Notes under the pieces: model-generated
What the model was told of the DNA's origin: nothing
Databases searched by the model: none
Seen by the model: the letters and a program-made list of their open reading frames with translations, nothing else
NCBI GenBank assembly: GCA_029242745.1
Contig: JAQWTI010000055.1
Span: 1-46,613 of the forward strand
Source of the DNA: Acidimicrobiales bacterium
Lineage (GTDB): Bacteria; Actinomycetota; Acidimicrobiia; Acidimicrobiales; MedAcidi-G1
Reading direction: 5' to 3'
DNA length: 46,613 nucleotides
Part shown: positions 8,157-16,735 of the stretch, one piece after another
Position numbering within the stretch: the stretch's first letter is position 1
Layout of the letters: each line of letters begins with the position of its first letter
Position numbers and translations under genes: made by a program

Positions 8157-9938
8157 TTAACCCAGTGCTTTGGTCGGCTTGCGGCGAAATCGCAGGCGTT
8201 CGGAGTAAGGGTAGAACTCGGGTAGATCACGTCGAGCAAGCCGGTCTTTGACATCGTTCCAAAAATCTACGGAATACAAGTCGGAGTGCGCCTCGTCGAA
8301 ACGTTTCCGCACCTCAGAGGACACGTCGTTTGGGAATGCCATGAAGGTCGGAAATTGTTCGGGGAAGACGTCGCCGGGCTCAATGGAGAACCATGGTTGA
8401 GATCGCATTTCGTCGGCGGGATCGTCGGTCTGGGGAATACGCCGAAAGCGGCAGTCCTCAAGCAGCACTAACTCGTCGTAGTCGTAGAACACGACGCTGC
8501 CATGGCGAGTCACACCAAAGTTTTTGGTGAACAGGTCGCCGGGAAAAACATTTGCAGCTGCGAGGTCTTTGATAGCCCAGCCCCAGTCGATAGCCGCTGC
8601 AGCAGCTTTGTCCGTTGACATCTCGCGCAGATATAGATTCAGTGGGTACACCTGCCGCTCGGAGTAGACGTGGCGGATTACCACCTGATCGCCCACCAAC
8701 TGGACTGACTCGGCTGCTGTTGCCAGCAGTTCATCCAAGAGTTCCGGGTCAAATCGGTCCCTTTCGAATGACAGGTTCTCAAATTCCCAGGCCTCAACCA
8801 TGCGGCCTACTCGATCGTGGTTATAAACGAGGTCATAGCGACCTTTGACAGCAGTCCGGGTCGTGTTCTTCGGCGGGTCGAATCGGTCCTTGATAATTTT
8901 GAAGACCACATTGAACGATACGAGGGTGAAAACTGCCATAACCATTCCCGGAGTTCCCCGAGTGCGGACGAACTTGTCGTGAGAGTGGTTGAGGTGACGG
9001 TACAACGAACGGTAGAGGCTGGTTTTACCGTGCTGAGAAAAACCAATAGCCGTATAGAGCTCGGCGAGGGATTTCATGGGAAGGAGCGATTTAAGGAAGC
9101 CGACAACATCTGAGGGGTTTGGCCACTCCACGAAGAAGTGTGATCGGGTGAAACTCAGAAGGCGGCTGGCATGGGACTCGGTGACAAGCACCGTGTCCAC
9201 CTGAAGGCCATCGTCGCCGTGCACGACGGGGATGACTATTGGGGTTACACGGTTGAGTTGACGTAGTCGCCCAACGAGGTACGCCCCTTTGTTGCGGTAG
9301 AAAACAGGTCGAAGCATGTCTATGCCGTCAGCAGACAGGCTGTCCCATTCCTCCAGCAGGAAGGAGTCGATGCGGGCTGCTGCTCGTCGAGAATCGCCTT
9401 CGAGGTCGGCCCAAGGCGCCTCAAATGCTGCGGCGGAAAGGATTTCCCGAACCATCGCTGCAGTGTCGTTAACTCGGTTAGCCGTAGTGAAAAGTTTCGC
9501 CTGAACGTCACCACGAGCAATGGTGGTTGCGCCGAACCATCGAAGCTCAACGTCGTTGTCGACTCCGATAGTGGTGAAAACACGCCGTGTCACTGAATTG
9601 AAGAACGTCTCGGCTAGGCCAAAATCACCGCGATCTGCGATGCGTTCTTTGTAATGGCCTCGCGCTGCCCTCCAGATGCCGCGCCGGTCTGCCACCCCAT
9701 CGACAAGGGGCCGTACTCGGTCGACTGTGGCGACGACCTTGGCTCGATGCATAAGTAGCCGCTCATCGGCGTCGTCAGCTTGCGCCCCCCATTCCCGGTT
9801 GGCGAAGTGTGTGGCGGCGCGCCGAGAGACCTTCCGGAACCCGGCGATGTAGTCGACAAAGCCAGCAAGAATAGTGTCAGAAATCTGGTAGGAAACTTTT
9901 TCACCAGTCTCAAGGTTGACATCGTCCTGATTACTCAT
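8157..9938 (-). CDS. aceK: isocitrate dehydrogenase kinase/phosphatase AceK
   Basis: A 593-residue bifunctional kinase/phosphatase that in enterobacteria phosphorylates and dephosphorylates isocitrate dehydrogenase to divert carbon to the glyoxylate shunt. Strong family segments are FYRNKGAYLVGR, VFKIIKDRFDPPK, HDRVGRM, IRHVYSER, and the catalytic block AIKDLAAANVFPGDL with KNFGVTRHGSVVFYDYDE, which holds the two metal-binding Asp residues. The C-terminal PWFSIEPGDVFPEQF also matches. Length equals the proteobacterial protein. AceK is mostly known from Proteobacteria, so its presence here is notable. Its ATG overlaps the stop of the upstream NTF2-like gene (ATGA), implying translational coupling. 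Confidence 0.93.
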   Translation of the reverse strand: MSNQDDVNLETGEKVSYQISDTILAGFVDYIAGFRKVSRRAATHFANREWGAQADDADERLLMHRAKVVATVDRVRPLVDGVADRRGIWRAARGHYKERIADRGDFGLAETFFNSVTRRVFTTIGVDNDVELRWFGATTIARGDVQAKLFTTANRVNDTAAMVREILSAAAFEAPWADLEGDSRRAAARIDSFLLEEWDSLSADGIDMLRPVFYRNKGAYLVGRLRQLNRVTPIVIPVVHGDDGLQVDTVLVTESHASRLLSFTRSHFFVEWPNPSDVVGFLKSLLPMKSLAELYTAIGFSQHGKTSLYRSLYRHLNHSHDKFVRTRGTPGMVMAVFTLVSFNVVFKIIKDRFDPPKNTTRTAVKGRYDLVYNHDRVGRMVEAWEFENLSFERDRFDPELLDELLATAAESVQLVGDQVVIRHVYSERQVYPLNLYLREMSTDKAAAAAIDWGWAIKDLAAANVFPGDLFTKNFGVTRHGSVVFYDYDELVLLEDCRFRRIPQTDDPADEMRSQPWFSIEPGDVFPEQFPTFMAFPNDVSSEVRKRFDEAHSDLYSVDFWNDVKDRLARRDLPEFYPYSERLRFRRKPTKALG

Positions 9939-10498
9939 GGTCGTTGGTCCTTTGCAGGATCATTGTTCCGTTGGCTTTGGAACGTTTGCCAAGTTGAGTC
10001 AGATTCGGGCAGTGTTCCCCATCCGTGGTGGTTGCTGGGCCAGTCGGCTGGCGGCAAGGTCAACGGGTTAGTCCCCACTTCGGCTCCGTAAAAGAGCTGG
10101 TGATGCCGCCCAATGAAAAGCCAACAGCCATCAACTCGTCCATAGCGGTCGTCATAACGGATGGACTGGTGAATCCACCGATCGCCGTCTTGGACTTCAG
10201 CCCGGCAGTAGACGTGACCGGTGGCCTCATCTGGACTGTGCAAGTCGATTTGGTGAGTGCCCACGTGGAGGATGGTTACGCCGACGGCTCCGAGCTGGTG
10301 GGCAAGGTTCTCCCGGAGGGCCGAACGGCCAGTCACCGGGACCCCTGAGGCGTCACGGCCCACTTGGACGTCGGGAACGAAAAGGGCCACTAAGGCATCA
10401 AGGTCTCGTTGATCAGTGGCGACTGCGTAACGCGCCACCAACTGTCGGATGTCGGCTTCTGCTATCAACCGTTCCAAAGCGGTGCTGCTCTCAGTCAC
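9935..10498 (-). CDS. SnoaL/NTF2-like protein A
   Basis: A 187-residue protein with an NTF2-like alpha+beta cone fold of the SnoaL type: the N-terminal helix segment EADIRQLVARYAVATDQRDLD and LVALFVPDVQV, then TGRSALRENL, and a cone-lining block HVYCRAEVQ...RYDDRYGRVDGCWLF typical of the family. SnoaL-like proteins include polyketide cyclases, isomerases and dehydratases, and many are of unknown function. The GTG start overlaps the stop of the second NTF2-like gene, and its own stop overlaps the aceK start. The 45-residue tail after the fold is low in recognisable motifs. Role with AceK unknown. Confidence 0.8.
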   Translation of the reverse strand: MTESSTALERLIAEADIRQLVARYAVATDQRDLDALVALFVPDVQVGRDASGVPVTGRSALRENLAHQLGAVGVTILHVGTHQIDLHSPDEATGHVYCRAEVQDGDRWIHQSIRYDDRYGRVDGCWLFIGRHHQLFYGAEVGTNPLTLPPADWPSNHHGWGTLPESDSTWQTFQSQRNNDPAKDQRP

Positions 10499-10974
10499 AG
10501 TTCAGAACTACTGCGCAGACGCAGGTCAGCCCATCCACCGGGGGTGACCCCGTCGACTCGGACGCGCCGCGCTGTGAAGCGCCAAAGGCCGTCCACGGGC
10601 CGATAACTGTCCTGATAACGGCCCCAGTGGTCAACGCCACCGCTGCTCATGACCGTGAAGTAAGCCTGCCCGTCGGCTCTCCCGTTTGACAGATCGGATC
10701 CGTTGACTTTGATTGCGAGTGTCGCTGTGTGGTGCTGCAGAAACAGAGGAGAAGGTTTGTCGACTTGGCTGGCAGTGATCGAGTCGCGGGTTTTGGTAAA
10801 GATGGTCCGGATCTGCTCTACACCGGTGTAAATAAGCCCATCACCCACATCCATTACTGCTTCTTGGGCGAACAGGTCCATTACCTCATCGAATTTACCC
10901 TTGTCGCCCAACACGTTGTACGAGGCGACAAGATCGCGGATCTGTTCATGGGCTTCGAGTTCCCAAGCTTTCAC
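10495..10974 (-). CDS. SnoaL/NTF2-like protein B
   Basis: About 159 residues from GTG 10974, chosen because GGAAGGAG lies at the right distance upstream; the frame is open for 28 further codons but those lack a ribosome-binding site and would almost reach the divergent gene. The fold signature is like that of its neighbour: EAHEQIRDLVASYNVLGDKGKFDEVMDLF, TGVEQIRTIF, and the block RADGQAYFTVMSS with WGRYQDSYRPVDGLWRF. The two are diverged paralogues and may form a heterodimer. It is first in a coupled set with protein A and aceK. Enzymatic function not assigned. Confidence 0.8.
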   Translation of the reverse strand: MKAWELEAHEQIRDLVASYNVLGDKGKFDEVMDLFAQEAVMDVGDGLIYTGVEQIRTIFTKTRDSITASQVDKPSPLFLQHHTATLAIKVNGSDLSNGRADGQAYFTVMSSGGVDHWGRYQDSYRPVDGLWRFTARRVRVDGVTPGGWADLRLRSSSEL

Positions 10975-11017
10975 GCGGCTCCTTCCGGGTATCGGTACCC
11001 CACTAGCGTGCCCCAAC

Positions 11018-12202
11018 ATGGACGATCTACACGACATCCGCAACCGATTTCCTGGCATTAACGATCAGTGGGCACGATTCGACGGCCCTGCCGGTACCCA
11101 AGTAGTGGACGCGGCTATTGAGGCCGCTGCCGATTGGCAGCGCAGCGGTAGTAACGCCAACTCTCATGGTGCATTCGCTGCAGCTGGCGCATGCGATGCA
11201 CTTGTCGAGGAGACCAGCACGGTGATGGGGCGGCTGCTGGGTGCAGATCCGGCAGGAATGGTGTTTGGCCCCAGCACGACCGCCAACATGATGGCCCTCA
11301 CCCGGGCCATCGGCAGGGGCCTTGAGCCCGGGGACGAGATCATCTGTACCACGCTAGATCACGACTCAAATGTCTGGCCCTGGATGTTGATGGCCGCTGA
11401 TGCTGGGGCGATTGTTCGCATGGCCTCCTTTGATTCTGGGAATGCACGCCTGGAGGTCAGCGCCGTAACCTCGCTGATCGGACCAGCTACCCGCTGGGTT
11501 GCGGTGACTGGGGCGTCTAACGCTGTGGGAACCATCCCAGATGTAACCGCTATCACATCGGCAGCCCACGCAGCCGATGCCCGGGTGGTGGTCGACGGTG
11601 TTCATCTAACGCCACACCACGCTGTGGACGTGACGGCTATGGGTTGCGACGTTTACACGACGTCGTCGTATAAGTGGTATGGGCCACACGCCGGGATCAT
11701 GTGGGTGGAGCCTGGCTTACTTGATGCGCTAGAGCCCTACAACGTGCGCCCGGCACCAAACCATGGTCCAGGGCGTTTCCAGTACGGCACACCTTCTTGG
11801 GAGGCGCTTGTCGGAATCAGGGCGGCGGCCGACTTCCTGCTGGACGTGGGACTTGACGCCATTACGGCGTTCGAGGCTGACCGGTTCGCCCGGCTGTTAA
11901 ATGGGTTGCATGCCATTAAAGGAGTGCGAGTAGTCGGACCACAAGATCACGCCAACCGGGCACCGACCTTGATGTTCGAGGTAGCTGGATGTTCCCCGGC
12001 GCTAGTGGCGCAGCAATTAGCCGAATCCCACATCGCTGTATGGAATGGTCACAACTATGCCGTCGAAGCCATGGCACCCCTTGGTCTGGACATCGAGGCC
12101 GGCGCAGTCAGGGCTGGAATCAGCATGTACACCAGCGATGCTGATGTAGACCGTTTACTTGAGGCCGTAGCCGACCTCGTTGATTCGGCTTCTGCTTCGT
12201 GA
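11018..12202 (+). CDS. PLP aminotransferase class V, cysteine desulfurase-like (VC1184 family)
   Basis: 394 residues from ATG 11018. The N-terminus RFPGINDQWARFDGPAGTQVV, then NSHGAF, IICTTLDHDSNVWPW, the PLP-binding DGVHLTPHHAVDV and the lysine segment TSSYKWYGPHAGIMW mark the cysteine desulfurase-like family typified by VC1184. Members resemble NifS and isopenicillin-N epimerase, but the reaction of this subgroup is not established. A persulfide Cys is not obvious near the usual C-terminal position. The ORF extends 39 codons upstream, but that part overlaps the divergent gene and is not family-like. Its stop overlaps the SDR start (GTGA). Confidence 0.88.
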   Translation: MDDLHDIRNRFPGINDQWARFDGPAGTQVVDAAIEAAADWQRSGSNANSHGAFAAAGACDALVEETSTVMGRLLGADPAGMVFGPSTTANMMALTRAIGRGLEPGDEIICTTLDHDSNVWPWMLMAADAGAIVRMASFDSGNARLEVSAVTSLIGPATRWVAVTGASNAVGTIPDVTAITSAAHAADARVVVDGVHLTPHHAVDVTAMGCDVYTTSSYKWYGPHAGIMWVEPGLLDALEPYNVRPAPNHGPGRFQYGTPSWEALVGIRAAADFLLDVGLDAITAFEADRFARLLNGLHAIKGVRVVGPQDHANRAPTLMFEVAGCSPALVAQQLAESHIAVWNGHNYAVEAMAPLGLDIEAGAVRAGISMYTSDADVDRLLEAVADLVDSASAS

Positions 12203-13119
12203 CTTCCGGAAGCTCGGCACCACCTGATCGGTGGTCAGGCGAGAGTGCGAAAGTGTCAACTCAGGATCCGTCGCGCGTGCCTGCTATAGACGATTGGCAC
12301 CGTCTGCTAGATGGCCAAGTTGCTGTAGTAACTGGCGGCGGTTCAGGAATTGGGGGTGCTATCTCTCGACTTTTCGCTGAGCACGGAGCCCTTGTTGAGG
12401 TAGTCGAAATTGACTCTGAACGGGCTTCGCTAGTCGTAGGGGACATCAAGGCGAACGGCGGCACAGCTCGGGCTCACCTAGTAGATGTGCGATCTGACGC
12501 CGGAGTTGAGGATCTTCGTAGCGAGGTAATAGGCGAACACGGTCGGGTTGACGTGCTGGTCAACAACGTGGGAGATCACCGCCCTCTGGTCCGTTTTGAA
12601 GATTCAGATACAGAGTCGTGGCAAGCGATGTACAGCATCAACCTCGAGCATCTATTCAGGATCACGCGCATCTTCCTTGGCCCGATGATCGACAGTGGTG
12701 GTGGGTCGATTGTAAATGTGCATTCGGTGGAGGGAATGCGAGGCTTCCCTGGCGAGCCCGTCTATGCCGCTATGAAGGCCGCTGCAGCCCACTTCACGAC
12801 TTCATTGGCAGCCGGCTACGGGAGGAAGGGCGTCCGGGTGAACGGGATCGGCCCAGACCTAACCCAGACACCGCTTGTGGACTACCTGGCTCCTGGTGGG
12901 CCAGCCGACGCAGGGGACGAACTTTGGAAGTCCTGGGCGCCAGTCGGGCGCCTAGGTTGGCCCGCCGATCAGGCCCGGGTAGCCCTGTTTCTGGCGAGCG
13001 ACCTCTCGTCATTTGTCACTGGCCACAACGTTCCCGTCGACGGTGGCACGCTGGCTGGTGGTGGCTGGTTCTTCTCTCCTGGTGCTGGCCGATTCGTTAA
13101 CCGCCCGACCGGTCTGTGA
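12199..13119 (+). CDS. short-chain dehydrogenase/reductase
   Basis: A 306-residue classical SDR. Cofactor loop TGGGSGIGGAISRLF, structural VNNVG, catalytic Ser in VNVHSVEG and YxxxK in PVYAAMKAAAAHF are all present, then VRVNGIGPDLTQTP and the C-terminal VPVDGGTLAGGGW. An acidic residue ends the second strand (VEVVEID), which favours NAD(H). The substrate is unknown. The GTG start overlaps the previous stop; an in-frame GTG 19 codons later (before STQDPSR) has a slightly better purine-rich leader. The gene lies between a PLP enzyme and a CoA-transferase with GTGA junctions on both sides, so the three form one translationally coupled unit, probably catabolic. Confidence 0.9.
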   Translation: MTSGSSAPPDRWSGESAKVSTQDPSRVPAIDDWHRLLDGQVAVVTGGGSGIGGAISRLFAEHGALVEVVEIDSERASLVVGDIKANGGTARAHLVDVRSDAGVEDLRSEVIGEHGRVDVLVNNVGDHRPLVRFEDSDTESWQAMYSINLEHLFRITRIFLGPMIDSGGGSIVNVHSVEGMRGFPGEPVYAAMKAAAAHFTTSLAAGYGRKGVRVNGIGPDLTQTPLVDYLAPGGPADAGDELWKSWAPVGRLGWPADQARVALFLASDLSSFVTGHNVPVDGGTLAGGGWFFSPGAGRFVNRPTGL

Positions 13120-14363
13120 CCCTTACCGATATGGATGCGACGACAGAGAAAGTCCATCGCCCCTTAGATGGGGTGAGGATTCTGGCAGTTGAGCAGATGG
13201 CCGCCTTGCCATTTGCGACCCAGCTGATGGCTCGTCTAGGTGCGGACGTCGTCAAAATTGAGCACCCATCGATTGGTGAGAGTGGACGTGGGTCACTACC
13301 AGCCATAAGTGATCCCGACGGACGATCAGTGGGCGCCACCTTTCTGCGCAACAATCTCAACAAGCGCAGTGTGGGTATCGACCTCAAGCAGCCCGAAGGC
13401 GTGGAACTGGTACTGCGGATGGCATGCAACTTTGACGTTTTCGGCGAAAACTTCCGCGCCGGCACGGCTGACCGCCTCGGGATTGGCTATGACGCTATTT
13501 ATACGGTTCATCCCGCAGTTGTTTATCTATCGGTATCTGGCTTCGGGCAGGACCCCGCTTCGCCATACCGCGACATGGGTGCTTATGCCTCAGTTGTCGA
13601 AGCCATGTCAGGTATTTACGAGTTCAAGCGCGCTCCTGGTCGGGCACCCATCGCTAATCCGGTGGGTGCACTCGGTGACATCAGCTCAGCATTATTTGGA
13701 ACTGTTGGCGTACTCGCAGCGCTTCGCCAACGCGACCAAACTGGGGTCGGGCAGCACATAGACGTGGCCATGCTTGATGCCACGGTGGCCATGACTGACA
13801 TCGTGGCCAACTTTTATTCCATGGGTGTTGAACAGGAATGGGGGAGTGGGGTGGGCATTGTGGACACGTTTGCCGCTTCCGATGGCTATTTCGTGCTGCA
13901 GTGTGTACGTGAACACCACTTCGCCATATTGTGTGCTGAAATCGGCCACCCTGAACTGGTCGACGACCAGCGGTTAGCAACCCGGGCCGGCTGGCAAGAC
14001 CACCTCGAGGGTCTGCTGCGGCCAACGATCGAGAGATGGTCCGCTAGTCGGACGACTGGGGAAGTCGTGTCCGTGCTTTCTGCTGCAGGCTTGGCGTGTG
14101 GTCCGTCTTTGACTCCGGCCCAGGTGGTGTCAGATCCACACTTGGCGCTTCGCAACATGCTGATAGAGACGACGCCGGGTGACGCTGAAGCTCCCGTGTT
14201 GGTCCCCGGCAACCCGGTCAAACTATCTAGGGTCCCCCAAGTCGATGACAATCGAGTGCCGTGGTTGGGTGAGCACACCGAAGATGTGTTGGCCGTCGAA
14301 CTTGGGTTGGACAGCGACGAACTGGCGAAACTTCGTTCCCGTGGTGTTATTGGGCCGGCTTGA
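13116..14363 (+). CDS. CaiB/BaiF family CoA-transferase
   Basis: A 415-residue class III CoA-transferase that moves CoA between carboxylic acids. Family segments are LDGVRILAVEQMAALPFATQLMA, LGADVVKIEHP, NNLNKRSVGIDLK, NFRAGTADRLGIGYD and FGQDPASPYRDMGAY. The catalytic Asp is expected in GALGDISSALFG, matching the family's GD motif. The donor and acceptor cannot be read from sequence. The start (GTG, or ATG six codons in) overlaps the SDR stop. It ends 64 bases before selD. Confidence 0.92.
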   Translation: MTLTDMDATTEKVHRPLDGVRILAVEQMAALPFATQLMARLGADVVKIEHPSIGESGRGSLPAISDPDGRSVGATFLRNNLNKRSVGIDLKQPEGVELVLRMACNFDVFGENFRAGTADRLGIGYDAIYTVHPAVVYLSVSGFGQDPASPYRDMGAYASVVEAMSGIYEFKRAPGRAPIANPVGALGDISSALFGTVGVLAALRQRDQTGVGQHIDVAMLDATVAMTDIVANFYSMGVEQEWGSGVGIVDTFAASDGYFVLQCVREHHFAILCAEIGHPELVDDQRLATRAGWQDHLEGLLRPTIERWSASRTTGEVVSVLSAAGLACGPSLTPAQVVSDPHLALRNMLIETTPGDAEAPVLVPGNPVKLSRVPQVDDNRVPWLGEHTEDVLAVELGLDSDELAKLRSRGVIGPA

Positions 14364-14427
14364 GCGGACGTGGCGTACTGTGGGTGGGATGCTAACCATC
14401 CGATAACGAAGAGGAGGGGGTGATGAG

Positions 14428-15510
14428 ATGGTGGAGACTCGCCGGCTGACTCAGTTCAGTCACGGTGCTGGTTGAGGTTGCAAGCTCGCCGCTGGCGAGT
14501 TGGCGCACGTGGTGCGCCGCCTGGCTCCCGTGAACAATCCAGACCTGTTGGTCGGCTGTGGTACTGGTGACGACGCTGCAGTTTGGCGTCTTGATGATCA
14601 TCGTGCCCTGGTGGTGACGGCCGACTTCATCACCCCAGTTGTCGATGATGCCCGGATGTGGGGTCGCGTAGCGGCGGCCAACTCGGTGTCTGACGTGTAT
14701 GCCATGGGTGGCCGGCCGCTACTGGCTCTGAACCTTGTGGGTTGGAACAGTGCAGAGTTGTCGACCGACCTTCTGGCAGATGTCTTACTCGGAGCACAGG
14801 ACATCGCTGATGCAGGCGGTTTCGTCATTGCGGGAGGCCATACCGTTGACGACCCGGAACCTAAATTCGGACTTGCAGTGGTTGGAGAGGCTGATCCCAG
14901 CCGTCTCCTGACCAACGCTGGTTTCAGGGTCGGTGATGTGCTGGTGCTGACCAAGCCGCTAGGTGTAGGGGTAGTAACTACGGCTATAAAGCGAGGTGAC
15001 GCCCCCGTTGAGGTAGTAGAGGCCGCTCTGGCCTCAATGACGCAACTAAATGCTGAGGCGGCAATAATTGCTCTAGAAAGTGGCGCGTCTGGCGGTACCG
15101 ATGTCACTGGCTTTGGTCTGCTGGGCCACCTAGGCCGGGCGGCGGTTGAATCAGGCGTGGACGCCATTATCGAGGTGGCGGAGGTTCCCCTCCTGCCCGG
15201 GGCCCGCGTTCTAGCCGAGTCAGGTGCCGTGCCGGGAGGCAGTCGTCGCAACTTGGCGTGGGTCGAAGGGGGAACTAGGAAAAGTCTTAATCGCGGCTTA
15301 GACCGGGGCGGATTCGACGAATTGGATGTTTTGCTGATGGCTGACGCTCAGACCTCCGGTGGCCTCGTGTTTGGGGTCTCTCCAGAGCGGGTCGATGATG
15401 CGCTTGCTGCCTTGGCGTCCACGGGACATACCGCGGCAGCGGTTGGGTACGTGGTCGCCGGTCGAAATGTTGATGACAGTGGCGGTGCCAAGCGCCTCCA
15501 GCTGGTCTAG
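14428..15510 (+). CDS. selD: selenophosphate synthase SelD, itself a selenoprotein (in-frame UGA)
   Basis: 360 residues when the TGA at 14473-14475 is read as selenocysteine. Upstream of that codon the same frame gives MVETRRLTQFSHGAG, then Sec16, GCK and LAAGELAHVVRRL. This is the conserved SelD N-terminus, in which the Sec position is Cys17 of the E. coli enzyme and the following Lys is essential. The start ATG has a strong GAGGAGG ribosome-binding site. The remainder is typical: VGCGTGDDAAVW, NSVSDVYAMGGRPLLALN, AGGHTVDDPEPKFGLAVVGE, GTDVTGFGLLGHL and DAQTSGGLVFGV. The enzyme makes selenophosphate from selenide and ATP. A conventional ORF would start at TTG 14500 and lack the active site. 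Confidence 0.93.
14483..14501 (+). promoter_or_regulatory. bSECIS-like hairpin for Sec insertion in selD
   Basis: Starting seven bases after the in-frame TGA, an 8-bp stem (AGCTCGCC with GGCGAGTT, one G-U pair) closes a three-base loop GCT. The loop begins with G, 15 bases past the TGA. Bacterial SECIS elements bind SelB through an apical loop with a G in its first positions at about this distance. The fold is read by eye. Confidence 0.75.
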
Positions 15511-15527
15511 ATAAGGCTCGCCCGGTC

Positions 15528-16718
15528 GTGTTGAGTCGCCTGCCGATCGATATCCCGCAGACATCCAGTGAGATCACCGCCCATTGGCTCACTGATGTCG
15601 TGCAGTCCTCAGGAATGGTCACAGCGGCCCAAGTAGTTGGCTTCGAGGTGGGCAGTCCTGGCTCAGGGGTCGGCTTTACAGGTCAAACCTTGCGTGTTGG
15701 CCTTGAGTGGGATGTGGTTGAGGATGGTGCGCCAGTTGCAGTTCTGGTGAAGTTCCCTAGTGAGAACCTAGGTAATCGGGGCCTGTCTGAGGCCGAGGGT
15801 GGTTACGACAGGGAGTTCGACTTCTACGAGCGCTTCGCCCACCTAGTGCCCGTTCGGGTACCCCGCCTCATCCACGCCGTACGAGATCCTGGGCCGTCGG
15901 GAAAGTCTCGTAAGCGGCGTGAACGTTTGGTCGATGGGCTACCGGCACCAGTCGTGAAGTTCATTGGTCGTCACGCCAGAAAACTGATTCGGGCATCGCA
16001 CCGTCGTTACGCACTGGTCTTGGAATACGTCCCCGACGCACGGGTGACTACTGCGCAAACCCTTCCACCACCTGAGGACCTTGCTGCGATCCTCCAAACT
16101 TTGGCCCGTCTGCATTCCCACTTTTGGCGGCACCCAATGTTGAGCGATTCGGAGGTTGTCGAATGGTCGATGGTGACTCAGATGCCCAACGTCATGAATG
16201 GCCTATATCGCGCTTGGCGAGATGAGGTTGTGGCTCGTCGTCCCGACCTGTTCACGTCGCGTTTTATGTGCCATGCCGACTGGTTCAGCAACAATATTGA
16301 ACGGCTGGTGGCGCATCTCGACGAACCGCTGGCACTTCGTCACGGGGACAGTCGGACCGACAACATTCTTTTTACGGAAACAAGCATGGTCCTTATTGAC
16401 TTTGGAGTCTCGGGATCAGGTCGCCCAGCAGGCGATGTGGCTTACCTGCTGTCTGAAACCATTCCGCCAGGTCCCAACGCCCGTGAGATCTTTGAAAGGT
16501 CGTGTCGCGAGTACCACGCTGAACTATTGGCGGCCGGCGTGGAAGAACACTCTCTCGAATCTTTCCTTGTGGATTGTGAGGTGGTACTTGCCCTGCAGGC
16601 TTATCGGGCGGTTCTCATTGAGGCAACTTACGAGGCTGACTATGAGGGGGAGTCATTGGCTGAATTATGGGTCCCTCGGATCGAATCGCTTTTGACCGAC
16701 GAGTTGCCGGTGATCTGA
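15528..16718 (+). CDS. CHK/APH-like phosphotransferase
   Basis: A 396-residue kinase-fold protein. The Brenner-type catalytic segment is LALRHGDSRTDNILF and the metal-binding segment LIDFGVSGSGRPAGDVAYLL, typical of aminoglycoside phosphotransferase, choline and ecdysteroid-kinase-like (CHK) families. The N-terminal lobe includes VLVKFPSENLGNR, with the probable ATP Lys, and YDREFDFYERF. Substrate unknown; in actinobacteria such genes often lie among acyl-CoA and steroid or terpene catabolic genes, as here. The GTG start is 17 bases after the selD stop and has no clear ribosome-binding site. It probably is not a resistance gene. Confidence 0.85.
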   Translation: MLSRLPIDIPQTSSEITAHWLTDVVQSSGMVTAAQVVGFEVGSPGSGVGFTGQTLRVGLEWDVVEDGAPVAVLVKFPSENLGNRGLSEAEGGYDREFDFYERFAHLVPVRVPRLIHAVRDPGPSGKSRKRRERLVDGLPAPVVKFIGRHARKLIRASHRRYALVLEYVPDARVTTAQTLPPPEDLAAILQTLARLHSHFWRHPMLSDSEVVEWSMVTQMPNVMNGLYRAWRDEVVARRPDLFTSRFMCHADWFSNNIERLVAHLDEPLALRHGDSRTDNILFTETSMVLIDFGVSGSGRPAGDVAYLLSETIPPGPNAREIFERSCREYHAELLAAGVEEHSLESFLVDCEVVLALQAYRAVLIEATYEADYEGESLAELWVPRIESLLTDELPVI

Positions 16719-16735
16719 CCAGCAGGCTGTGTGGT

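Noticed and set aside
10901-11017. 39-codon extension of the class V aminotransferase
   Set aside because: It lies antisense over the start of NTF2-like protein B, and the family N-terminus begins at ATG 11018.
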